Shown: positions 45,038 through 52,709 of the stretch, one piece after another
Layout: each line of letters begins with the position of its first letter
How positions within the stretch are numbered: position 1 is the first letter of the stretch
Origin: Acidobacteriota bacterium
GTDB taxonomy: Bacteria > Acidobacteriota > Terriglobia > Terriglobales > Acidobacteriaceae
NCBI GenBank assembly: GCA_025359885.1
Contig: JANYDG010000079.1
Coordinates: 1-64,000 of the forward strand
Reading direction: 5' to 3'
Length of the DNA: 64,000 nt
Notes under the pieces: model-generated
What the model saw: the letters and a program-made list of their open reading frames with translations, nothing else
Databases searched by the model: none
Told to the model about the DNA's origin: nothing
Translations under genes and position numbers: made by a program

Positions 45038-45318
45038 CGGATTCCTTGGGTTTGGAGTGACCCGCGTCATGCCGGGGTCCGTGAGCGAATGATGGGTGCA
45101 GGACAGGCCTGCACTGCTGCCTAGAAAGGTAACACGAGGATGAATTTTCGAGAATATTGTTGGTTCCCGGGTTTGACAGGGCATCAAAGCATCAATAAAG
45201 CTTCTATCAGTGCGCAGTGCCGCTGGGACAGCCAACAATCGTAAGGGCGAGTTCCGCTCTACTGACAGTCTCATGCGATGAAACCGCTCACCTGCGCGCC
45301 TGGCTGGGTGAAAAGCTT
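45038..45318. other. Intergenic region between MCE gene and M13 peptidase 2
   Basis: 281 bases upstream of peptidase 2 and downstream of the MCE gene (both minus strand). I see no RNA gene or strong hairpin. It should contain the promoter of peptidase 2. Confidence 0.35.
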
Positions 45319-46395
45319 CTAAAAGAGTTTGACGTGGAAAGTCAGATACGTCTTCGGATTCTTGCGGATTCCCGACACCAATTCACCTGTATCCTGGATA
45401 GTTTTATCCAGCGAATCGTACATCGAGCGGTTCACGACAAACTGTCCGAGCGACCCCTTGCCCTCGTTCATCCCTTGCAGCAGCATGTTCAGTCGATCGA
45501 GAGAGATTTCGACCTTCTCCGCGAAGGCGGGGTCTTTCGCCAGCTTGCCCAGTGACCCTTTGCCTGAGTTGATCCCGGCGAGCAGGGTGTTCGTGTTCTC
45601 GATGGCCAGATTCAGATTCTTGTAAAGAGTGTCGTCTTTGAGCAGCTTGCCAGCCGTTCCCTGTCCACTCTGCAACTCAGTCGCAATCGTGTCAAGTTTT
45701 GTGATGGTCGAGTTGGCGCGGTTATAGAGTTCGTCGTCGGTGAGCAGTTTGCCCAGAGTCCCCTTGCCATTGGAAAGCCCATCGGTCAGAGCTTGCAACT
45801 GGTCGATGGTGCGAATGATTTTCTTCGCGACGACGGGGTCGTTCAGCATGACGCCAGCAGTCCCCTGACCGCCGTTCATGGTGTCGATAAGAGTACCGAC
45901 TTTGTGGATGACGTCAGTGACAGCTTCGATGGAGCCCTGGCTGGTGCGAATCACGTCCTGAATTCCCGGAATCGCTGCGGTTGCCAGCGTCGCGTTGTCA
46001 TTGGGCTGGGGTCCGTGTGCCTTGAGCGATGAAATATCAAGAAACGCGTCGCCCAGCACGCCGGCCTGATCGATTGCGGCAGTCGAGTCGGTGTGTAGCG
46101 AAGGCATGAATTTCTTGCCCACGTCGATCATCACTTCGACCGGAGTGGCTTCGTGTGCGGGAACAATGCGCACACTAGTCACGTTACCGACAGTGACGCC
46201 GTCCAGCGTGACTGGAGCGCCAACTTTCAGCCCATTCGCGTTTTCAAAATAAGCTTTGAGATGAATCTTCCTCGTGAACAAGCCGCCTGTCGTGCCAGAC
46301 ATAAGAAAGATGAGTACAGTGAGGGCCGCGAAGGCTGAAAGGGCCAGTATGCCGACCTTGAGTTGGGACCAACGGAGCTCTTTTTGGCTTGGCAT
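45319..46395 (-). CDS. MlaD/MCE domain phospholipid transport protein
   Basis: 358 residues. A single N-terminal helix (KVGILALSAFAALTVLIFLMSG) anchors the protein. The MCE domain follows (YFENANGLKVGAPVTLDGVTVGNVTSVRI, GVLGDAFLDISSL). The C-terminal 200 residues are helical, with repeated GKGTLGKLLTD-type units (LSNGKGTLGK, LQSGQGTAGK, INSGKGSLGK, MNEGKGSLGQ), probably forming a tube. MlaD proteins bind lipids for an MlaEF ABC transporter; no mlaE or mlaF is adjacent. Start at ATG 46395 with GGGGAAGG upstream. Confidence 0.88.
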   Translation of the reverse strand: MPSQKELRWSQLKVGILALSAFAALTVLIFLMSGTTGGLFTRKIHLKAYFENANGLKVGAPVTLDGVTVGNVTSVRIVPAHEATPVEVMIDVGKKFMPSLHTDSTAAIDQAGVLGDAFLDISSLKAHGPQPNDNATLATAAIPGIQDVIRTSQGSIEAVTDVIHKVGTLIDTMNGGQGTAGVMLNDPVVAKKIIRTIDQLQALTDGLSNGKGTLGKLLTDDELYNRANSTITKLDTIATELQSGQGTAGKLLKDDTLYKNLNLAIENTNTLLAGINSGKGSLGKLAKDPAFAEKVEISLDRLNMLLQGMNEGKGSLGQFVVNRSMYDSLDKTIQDTGELVSGIRKNPKTYLTFHVKLF

Positions 46396-46554
46396 TACAC
46401 CTTCCCCTTGTTGAGTGAGGATACCAGACAGGTAAAGATGCGCCGAAGCCAAATATTAGGACTGGCCGCCCACGATGGTCCGTTCAACGGTCCAGAAGCA
46501 GGACCAAGGTTTCATTGAAGAAGCCTGGGAGCCAGTTCGGCGTGCGAAACAGCT

Positions 46555-46950
46555 TTACTCAGCTTGCGTTCCCGTGCCTTCCAGCACCACGCTGGCCATG
46601 GCGAGATTCTCGGTATGCGTAAGCGAAAGAGCGGCGTGCATGACGCCGAGACTGGCTGCCAGGCGAGCGGCGCGACCAAAGAACTGCAGACCGGGGCGTC
46701 CGCTGGGCGCACGCGTTACCTCAATCTCAAGCCAGGTAACGCCGTGGCTGATCCCGGTGCCGAGAGCCTTGGCTGCGGCCTCCTTGGCGGCGAATCGCGC
46801 TGCGAAGCTTTCGGCGGCCTTTCGTTTGCGCATGCAATAGGCTTTCTCACGGGGCGTGTAGATGCGATCCAGAAATCGGTCGCCAAATCGGGCAATCGTC
46901 TTTTGGATGCGTGCAATTTCAGTGAGATCGATTCCTGTGCCGACCAGCAT
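46555..46950 (-). CDS. acpS: Holo-[acyl-carrier-protein] synthase
   Basis: 131 residues. Transfers 4'-phosphopantetheine from CoA to the serine of ACP. The Mg-binding GIDLTEIARI (Asp8) and FAAKEAAAKALGTG (Glu of KEA) motifs are both present, with SLTHTENLAMASVV at the C-terminus. The length is typical (about 125). It is transcribed away from the next gene. Confidence 0.95.
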   Translation of the reverse strand: MLVGTGIDLTEIARIQKTIARFGDRFLDRIYTPREKAYCMRKRKAAESFAARFAAKEAAAKALGTGISHGVTWLEIEVTRAPSGRPGLQFFGRAARLAASLGVMHAALSLTHTENLAMASVVLEGTGTQAE

Positions 46951-47118
46951 TCTGGTTGGAGCCTACCATACATCGCACCCGTCGGACGGGTTGAACCAGG
47001 GCAGCATGAAGGGATACGAAACACCGTCAGTGGCAAATGGAGCCGCCGCGAGGTGTCCCATAGCGGTGCAGGACCGTAGCACTCCTGAACAGCGGTGAAG
47101 GGTCGCTGGGACTCACCG

Positions 47119-47532
47119 ATGAACAGGGAGATGATTGCAACCACACTATCTTCCGCGGGATCGAAATCAGGTTCACCCTGGGCGCTCCACATGAAGGCCA
47201 CGACTATCGATGAGCCTGCGAGGCTGATCCAGACGCTGACCGGCGCGATCCTCGGCAGCGGAGGATGGGTACTCAGCCGTGGAGCCAACGACGCAGGCCT
47301 GATTAACATGCTGTTTGAGTTTGAACGGATGCAATGCGTGGAGATATACACGGTTTTGATTGCCGTTGGGCTTGAACTGAGCCAGTTGGCGCACCTCCGC
47401 TTTACCGAGCTATGCCAATGCACCCGCAGTCATCATGAAGATTGTGGCGGGGAAATCGTAAGCGTCGATCTTGAAATCTATTCATTTCCGTCAGAATTGA
47501 CCTTGCAGGCAAATTCGACTGAGGCTGCTTAG
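47119..47532 (+). CDS. Hypothetical protein
   Basis: A 137-residue frame (MNREMIATTLSSAGSKSGSPWALHM ... LTLQANSTEAA) with even residue use and no membrane segment. Regions such as TIDEPARLIQTLTGAILGSGGWVLSRG and MLFEFERMQCVEIYTVLIAVGLEL look like alpha/beta structure and suggest a real, small cytoplasmic protein. I cannot assign a family. No strong ribosome site precedes ATG 47119; an upstream start at 47095 is possible. It lies between acpS (divergent) and recG (convergent). Confidence 0.5.
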   Translation: MNREMIATTLSSAGSKSGSPWALHMKATTIDEPARLIQTLTGAILGSGGWVLSRGANDAGLINMLFEFERMQCVEIYTVLIAVGLELSQLAHLRFTELCQCTRSHHEDCGGEIVSVDLEIYSFPSELTLQANSTEAA

Positions 47533-47558
47533 AAGCGGTGCGCTGGCGGAAGCAAGGT

Positions 47559-49886
47559 TCATCCCGCTTCCATCAGGCCATAGCGGCGCTGCCAGGCATG
47601 GCGCAAATGATCCCAGACGCGCTTTCGCTCAGCCTCGGTAACAGACTCTTCCGGAACGGTGGCGAAAGCGGCTGCCTCCTTTTTCGCCAGTTCGAGCAGG
47701 TCACGGTCGCGGACAAGGTTGGCTACCCGAAAGCCGGGCAAACCAGCCTGGCGGGTGCCAAAAAACTCACCCGGCCCGCGCATCGCCAGGTCCAGTTCCG
47801 CCAGTTCAAACCCATTCTGCGTACGAACCATCGCCGCTAGGCGCTCCTCCGCCTCAGGCGAAACTCGCTCCCCGGTCATCAGCAGACAATAACTCTTAGC
47901 CGCTCCACGGCCCACCCGCCCGCGCAGCTGGTGCAGCTGGGCCAGGCCAAACCGTTCAGCATGGTCTACAACCATCAGGGTCGCGTTGGGCACGTCCACG
48001 CCCACTTCAATCACCGTGGTCGAGACAAGTACATCGATGTCGCCCCGTTGAAATCGCCGCATGATGACGTCCTTTTCGTCGGCGTCCAGGCGTCCGTGCA
48101 GCAGGCCCACGCGCAGGTCGCTCAAGGCTCCAGTGCGGAGCTGGTCATACATCTCCGTAGCCGATCGCAAATCCAGCTTGGTGGCCTTCACCGGCTCCGG
48201 CGCTGGAAAAAGCTTCGCCGTCTTGCCTTTGCGGGTCTTTTTGGCAGGTGCTGCCGGAGCTTCAACCGCTGCTTCCGCGTCGGCTCGGGCAAAATCCAGC
48301 CCCGGCTGGTCATCCTTTGCGCCCTCGATAATCGGGTACACAATGTACGCCTGTCGCTTTTGCGCCACCTGCTTGCGAACGAACTCCCACACATCCTCCT
48401 GCCGTTCGCCGGGAACACGGCGAGTCAGAATCGGCGTCCGGCCCGGCGGCAGCTCATCCAGCACGCTCGAATCAAGGTCGCCATAAAGCGTCAGCGCCAG
48501 CGTTCGCGGAATCGGCGTAGCCGTCATCACCAGCACATCCGGCTCCGCAGCCCCCGGCTTTTTCATCAACCTGAAGCGCTGCAACACCCCAAACCGATGC
48601 TGCTCGTCCACAATCACAAGACCAAGCGCGGAGAACTCCACCTTTTCCTCGATCAGCGCATGCGTCCCAATCACCAGTTGCGCCTCTCCAGAGAAGATCT
48701 GGCTCCGCGCCAGCCGCTTGCGGTCCTGGTCAAGCGAGCCGGTAAGCAGCACCACCTTGTAGCTCTTCGATGCCCGGCTCAGCAGCTTCCGCGCCGCCAG
48801 ATAATGCTGCGTCGCCAGTATCTCCGTCGGAGCCATCATCGCCGCCTGGTACCCGTTCTCAATCGCCACCAGCATTGCCTGCAACGCCACGATCGTCTTG
48901 CCCGAGCCAACATCCCCCTGCAGCAGCCGCCGCATCGGGTGCGGCTGGCGCATGTCGGCCACAATCTCGCCGAGCGTGCGCCTTTGCGCGGCGGTCGGGT
49001 GAAAGGGCAGCACCTCGCGAATCGCCGCCCGCACCTGGTCGGTAGTTTTAAACGGGATCCCAAGCTGCTTTTGCGCCTTCCGCCGCTTCAGTTCGAGGCC
49101 AAGTTCAAGAAAAAAAAGCTCCTCAAAGATCAGCCGTCGCAGCGCCGGCGTCCGCGCCTCCATCAGGGCAATTTGCGTCGTCCCTTCTGAGGGAAAGTGG
49201 GCTTCGCGCAGGGCGCTGGCGCGATCCGGTAGCCCAAGCCGTTCCAGCATCGCCTGCGGCAAACACTCCGGCACCGCTCCTCGAATCGACTCCAGCAGCC
49301 GAAACAGCACCTTCCGCTGCCATCGCGAAGCCAGTTGCGCCCCGCCCAGCGACTCATACACCGGCGTAATCCGCCCGACCTCCAGCATCCGCGTCTCGGC
49401 GTCTTCCCCCGCTTCAGGAATCAGCTCAAACTGCGGCTGGATCATCTTCATATTCCGTGTCGAACGCGAAGGCTCCACCTTGCCAAACAACGCAATCGTC
49501 TGCCCCGCCTTGAACCGCCCCTGCAGATACCCCCCGTTGAACCACACGCACTTCATCGCCAGATTGCCCTGCCCCACCGTCATCTCAAAGATCGGCGCGC
49601 GCTTGGTCGAGAGCAGCCCCGACCCGCGAATCTCCGCAATCACACTCGCCATCTCCCCCGGCTTCAACTCGTCCAGCGAACGCGGGTTCTGCCGGTCCTC
49701 ATAGCGAAAAGGCAAGTGATACAGCAAGTCTTCCGCCGTAAGAAATCCCTTGCCCGCAATCAGCCCAGCAATCCGCGGCCCCACCCCGCGTATGTAGGTG
49801 ACAGGCGTATCCAGCTTCGAAGGAGGTCCAGGCTTGCGCAATTCGTCAGGCACAATCTGGATGCTACAAGGCCACCATCCCCCCAC
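47559..49886 (-). CDS. recG: ATP-dependent DNA helicase RecG
   Basis: 775 residues. RecG remodels stalled replication forks and Holliday junctions. The N-terminal wedge domain (YIRGVGPRIAGLIAGKG; LLYHLPFRYEDR) is followed by helicase motifs: Walker A GDVGSGKT (324-331), DEQH (427-430), MTATPIPRTLAL, TTVIEVGVDVPNA, QLHQLRGRVGRG. An Ala/Lys/Pro-rich insert of about 45 residues (roughly 525-572) separates helicase motifs and looks like a flexible linker. The start is a GTG at 49886, or one at 49853. The 5' end of this gene is duplicated 780 bases upstream, beyond brnTA. Confidence 0.95.
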   Translation of the reverse strand: MGGWWPCSIQIVPDELRKPGPPSKLDTPVTYIRGVGPRIAGLIAGKGFLTAEDLLYHLPFRYEDRQNPRSLDELKPGEMASVIAEIRGSGLLSTKRAPIFEMTVGQGNLAMKCVWFNGGYLQGRFKAGQTIALFGKVEPSRSTRNMKMIQPQFELIPEAGEDAETRMLEVGRITPVYESLGGAQLASRWQRKVLFRLLESIRGAVPECLPQAMLERLGLPDRASALREAHFPSEGTTQIALMEARTPALRRLIFEELFFLELGLELKRRKAQKQLGIPFKTTDQVRAAIREVLPFHPTAAQRRTLGEIVADMRQPHPMRRLLQGDVGSGKTIVALQAMLVAIENGYQAAMMAPTEILATQHYLAARKLLSRASKSYKVVLLTGSLDQDRKRLARSQIFSGEAQLVIGTHALIEEKVEFSALGLVIVDEQHRFGVLQRFRLMKKPGAAEPDVLVMTATPIPRTLALTLYGDLDSSVLDELPPGRTPILTRRVPGERQEDVWEFVRKQVAQKRQAYIVYPIIEGAKDDQPGLDFARADAEAAVEAPAAPAKKTRKGKTAKLFPAPEPVKATKLDLRSATEMYDQLRTGALSDLRVGLLHGRLDADEKDVIMRRFQRGDIDVLVSTTVIEVGVDVPNATLMVVDHAERFGLAQLHQLRGRVGRGAAKSYCLLMTGERVSPEAEERLAAMVRTQNGFELAELDLAMRGPGEFFGTRQAGLPGFRVANLVRDRDLLELAKKEAAAFATVPEESVTEAERKRVWDHLRHAWQRRYGLMEAG

Positions 49887-49892
49887 GCCAAC
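49807..49892. repeat. recG 5'-end direct repeat, copy 1 (in functional recG)
   Basis: These 86 bases recur at 50584-50669 in the same orientation with five mismatches. Weaker similarity continues on both sides (about 49787-49925). This copy supplies the N-terminal codons of the intact recG gene. Confidence 0.9.
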
Positions 49893-49978
49893 CCCGCTCG
49901 GCCTAAGAGAAACAAAGGGTGGTCGGTCCGATCAGCCATAGGTTCTTACAAGCCGATATTGATTCTCACTTTCAAAAC

Positions 49979-50005
49979 TTGCGTCTGAATGCAAAATGGT
50001 ATAAC
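49979..50005 (+). promoter_or_regulatory. Candidate promoter of brnTA
   Basis: TTGCGT (49979-49984) and TATAAC (50000-50005) are 15 bases apart, a short spacer. ATG of brnT is only eight bases past the -10 box and has no Shine-Dalgarno, so the message would be leaderless or nearly so. Confidence 0.4.
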
Positions 50006-50013
50006 TGTTACTC

Positions 50014-50292
50014 ATGCGCTTTCGCTTCGATCCCGAGAAAAGCAAGGCTCTGCGGGCAAACCCAAAGCGCGGCATTGGCTTTGACGAAGTACAGGAGCTG
50101 TTCGAGGGCGACCATATTGTCGACCGCCGTTCAGATGATCCCGAACAATGGCGCGCCATCGGATGGGTAGCGGGCAAATTGTATAGCGTGATTTACGAAG
50201 TCCGCCAGGACAACGCTGGCGAGTTCTACCACCTGGTCACTTTGTGGCCCGCAACAACAGAGGAAAGGAGACTGTATGCCGAAAACATCTAA
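50014..50292 (+). CDS. brnT: BrnT family toxin
   Basis: A 92-residue RelE-fold ribonuclease toxin of type II. It shows FRFDPEKSKALRANPKRGIGFDEVQELFEGDHI, a WRAIGWVAGKLYSVIYEVR core and a C-terminal WPATTEERRLY. Family members cleave RNA when freed from BrnA. It overlaps brnA by 17 bases; the toxin-first order is typical of brnTA. BrnTA represses its own promoter in known cases. The module sits directly upstream of recG, inside a duplication of the recG 5' end. Confidence 0.9.
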   Translation: MRFRFDPEKSKALRANPKRGIGFDEVQELFEGDHIVDRRSDDPEQWRAIGWVAGKLYSVIYEVRQDNAGEFYHLVTLWPATTEERRLYAENI

Positions 50293-50533
50293 GCCCGTCA
50301 GTGCGGAAGAAATTGCGGAAATGGCCGATCGCGGTGAGGATATTTCTGCTCACTTTACAAATAGCTTTACTGTCGTTCGGCGCGTGAATGTCGATTTCAC
50401 CGCTCCCATGCTACGTGAGCTGGACGAGGAAGCGATGATGCTGAATGTCAGCCGCCAAGCCGTAATCAAGACCCTGCTCCGCGATGCTCTGGACCGTCGC
50501 CACCTGGCCGCAAAATCCCGCCAGGCGCACTAG
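50276..50533 (+). CDS. brnA: BrnA family antitoxin
   Basis: An 85-residue antitoxin with a ribbon-helix-helix-like C-terminus (MLRELDEEAMMLNVSRQAVIKTLLRDALDRR) for DNA binding, and an N-terminal part that wraps the toxin (VSAEEIAEMADRGEDISAHFTN). It is expected to neutralise BrnT and repress the shared promoter. GAAAGGAGA precedes ATG 50276, inside the brnT gene. Confidence 0.9.
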   Translation: MPKTSKPVSAEEIAEMADRGEDISAHFTNSFTVVRRVNVDFTAPMLRELDEEAMMLNVSRQAVIKTLLRDALDRRHLAAKSRQAH

Positions 50534-50583
50534 AGCAAACTCGCAGTAGGTGTGTCCCGAAGCCGCGAATATACATCGCAGGA

Positions 50584-50669
50584 GTATCCAGCTTCGAAGG
50601 AGGTCCAGGCTTGCGCAACTCTTCAGGCACAGTCTGGATGCTACTAGGCCACCGTCCCCCCACGCCAAC
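50584..50669. repeat. recG 5'-end direct repeat, copy 2 (relic)
   Basis: Matches 49807-49892 with five mismatches. On the minus strand it still encodes an N-terminus like that of RecG (SIQTVPEELRKPGPPSKLDTP, then YIRG), but the frame then runs into unrelated sequence. It is a cut-off recG 5' end on the far side of brnTA. The surrounding gap (50534-50859) holds nothing else I can identify besides the presumed promoter of the FRG gene. Confidence 0.9.
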
Positions 50670-50859
50670 TGCTCGGCTTTAGAGGAAAAACGGATCGTCG
50701 CTCTCGCAAACAGTACTGAATTCCGCCGCCGATTGAAATCCGGGACTTCTTGTTTAGCGGGTGCACTTTTGCTGTGTATTGTTGTTATGCAATGATGCAA
50801 CTCAAGCAGTCTGTGCTAAAAGAAGATAACCGTCCAAGAGGTTACTACCAGGGTGTCGT

Positions 50860-51753
50860 ATGGAAAAGAAAAGCACGAACGCATCTGTGCAGCCTCAAAC
50901 CTTATCTGAATTCATAGGAGAATTTGCTCGATACTTTTCCGGCTCTAGCCACTTGAAGTGTTATCGAGGCCAGCGGGACTCGTCTTGGCTAAACGTTGGA
51001 GGTATATTCCGACCTGAGTTTAAAGAGCTACTGGAAAACGAGAAAAGGGCAGTTCGTGAACTGATTTCAGTTCAGCCTCATGAGTTTGCATCCGACGAAA
51101 CGATGTTTGACAAGCTCGTTCGAATGCAGCATTTTGGGCTGCCTACTCGACTGCTGGATGTTTCGCGGAACGCAATGGTCGCGCTTTTCTTCGCAACCGA
51201 CCCAGGACCTTTTGGTAGCGAACCGAGTGATGGCTTGGTGACTGCTTTTGCAATTCCACCAGAACTTGAAAAGTATTATGACAGCGATTCCGTGAGCTGC
51301 ATTGCCAATTTGGCGAATATGACTGCTGAGGAAAAGGCTGATATTTATCGATTGAGAGAATCGCTAACAGGAGATCTAACGGATATTGAAAACATCGAGA
51401 AATTCAATAAAAACGGAGTTGTGGAGCGACTTCTTCAATTTATCAGGTCTGAAAAACCATACTTCCTGCCAATTATGAACCCGATAGATTTATTTGTGCC
51501 ATATTACGTTCATCCCAAGATGAGCAACAGGCGCATTCTGGCACAATCTGGGGCCTTCATCCTCTACGGCATTGTGCCGCCACCCAAGACTATGTTTTTC
51601 CCATACGAGATCGAAAAGACACCGTTCATTGTCCCGCAAGGTCAAAAGAGGTCTATTCGAGAGGCGCTCGACAATATTGGCATTAATGAAAGCACCCTAT
51701 TTCCAGAAATCGACATGGCAGCTGCGCGGATAAAGAGCAAATATAAAGTATAA
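50860..51753 (+). CDS. FRG domain-containing protein
   Basis: A 297-residue protein. The N-terminal half is an FRG domain: CYRGQRDSSWLNVGGIFRPEF (residues 34-54) and KLVRMQHFGLPTRLLDVSRNAMVALFFATD (85-114), matching the family signatures of RGQ and QH-GLPTRLLD. FRG domains occur in phage-related and defense-associated proteins, but no activity is established that I can cite. The C-terminal part (KKNGVVERLLQFI, MSNRRILAQSGAFILYG) is conserved in the same group. Codon use is clearly more AT-rich than in neighbours (many ATT, AAA, GAT), a sign of recent transfer. It lies next to the brnTA island. Confidence 0.88.
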   Translation: MEKKSTNASVQPQTLSEFIGEFARYFSGSSHLKCYRGQRDSSWLNVGGIFRPEFKELLENEKRAVRELISVQPHEFASDETMFDKLVRMQHFGLPTRLLDVSRNAMVALFFATDPGPFGSEPSDGLVTAFAIPPELEKYYDSDSVSCIANLANMTAEEKADIYRLRESLTGDLTDIENIEKFNKNGVVERLLQFIRSEKPYFLPIMNPIDLFVPYYVHPKMSNRRILAQSGAFILYGIVPPPKTMFFPYEIEKTPFIVPQGQKRSIREALDNIGINESTLFPEIDMAAARIKSKYKV

Positions 51754-51869
51754 GAACGCTTCGATCGAAAACGGCATACCAACCGCAATGGCTACGCCTT
51801 TAACGGCAGACTCGATCTGGAAGCAAGACGGCTTGACTTTTTACGACAGCAGGGCGAGCTCTTTAGCGG

Positions 51870-52076
51870 TTATGCCTTCCGCCATTTGTCTCTACCTCCA
51901 ACATTGGTATCACGGACACGCTCAACGTGCACCGCTGCATCCGGATTCAGTTCGCGAGCCCGCTCAATGGCTTCAGCTTGGGTCTGGAGGACCGCACTTG
52001 CTCTTTCCGAACCTGGTTTTCTTACTGCATAATCTCCCTGCTCACGTCTTTCGATAAATAGTTCAGCCCTGGCCAT
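51870..52076 (-). CDS. DUF2188 domain protein
   Basis: A 68-residue protein (ARAELFIERREQGDYAVRKPGSERAS ... NVGGRDKWRKA) matching the small DUF2188 family: an aromatic/charged strand, then QTQAEAIERARELNPDAAVHVERV and a terminal GRDKWR. AAGGGAGA lies upstream of ATG 52076. DUF2188 proteins are often found in accessory regions; function is unknown. Confidence 0.75.
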   Translation of the reverse strand: MARAELFIERREQGDYAVRKPGSERASAVLQTQAEAIERARELNPDAAVHVERVRDTNVGGRDKWRKA

Positions 52077-52089
52077 GAAAGTCTCCCTT

Positions 52090-52293
52090 CTACGAAACAG
52101 AATACACCGAAGCAGAATGCTGGTACCACCGACATTCTGTTTGATAGCTGCTGCTCTCATTCAGAATTTTGGATTCCGGCGAAGTCAACTTTGAAGAGAG
52201 ATGCGATCCCCTTCCCCTTCCATAGGTGCTGTTGCCATATGCGGCGTAAAACTCCGCTTGAGCTTCATCCGACCAAAGGACAGGCAACCTCAC
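52090..52293 (-). pseudogene. Degenerate ParE/RelE-type toxin
   Basis: GTG at 52293 overlaps the antitoxin stop as GTGA, the usual coupling for this module. The first 20 residues (RLPVLWSDEAQAEFYAAYG) look like the start of a ParE/RelE toxin. After that the sequence becomes unstructured (STYGRGRGSHLSSKLTS) and lacks the family's C-terminal motifs, giving only about 67 residues against the usual 90-100. It is probably inactive. Confidence 0.6.
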
Positions 52294-52499
52294 CGCTTGG
52301 GTAGCCCCGCCCTCACCTGTTCCCAAGTTGAACCGACGGGTGGATTCGCCTCATACGCAGCAATGCGCCGATCCAGTTCCTCCGCCTGTTCCGCGCTGAT
52401 CGCTCGTGGATGCGTTTCGAGGTCTTCCCAAAGGGCGTCGATTAGTTCGTATTTTTCGGCATCGGAAAGCGCGCTGATATTGCTCGGTAGAGTCGCCAT
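52290..52499 (-). CDS. Addiction-module antitoxin (PF09720-like)
   Basis: A 69-residue protein with the family layout: ALSDAEKYELIDALWEDLE, then AEELDRRIAAYEANPPVGSTWEQVRAGL. It is the antitoxin of ParE/RelE-type pairs. Its toxin partner appears degraded, so it is likely an orphan relic of the island that also holds brnTA. Confidence 0.82.
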   Translation of the reverse strand: MATLPSNISALSDAEKYELIDALWEDLETHPRAISAEQAEELDRRIAAYEANPPVGSTWEQVRAGLPKR

Positions 52500-52709
52500 G
52501 CTTCGAGAGTAGAAATCTCCATTCTCAATGTCAACTTTTCGCCTTGTGATCGTGGCGAATCAACCGCCACCCAGCGCCAATGGCGCGGCGTCATGCCAGC
52601 ACAGCCCAACGGGCTGGAAAAAGAGCCGCCAAATTCCGAGAGCTGAAGGCCCGACCCATCCTTGCTACACTTGGGGCAATCCAAAGTTGCTTGGTGAAAA
52701 GGGGACCGC

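Noticed and set aside
47931-49190. 419-codon plus-strand frame opposite recG
   Set aside because: Arg/His/Leu-rich antisense shadow of the helicase gene.
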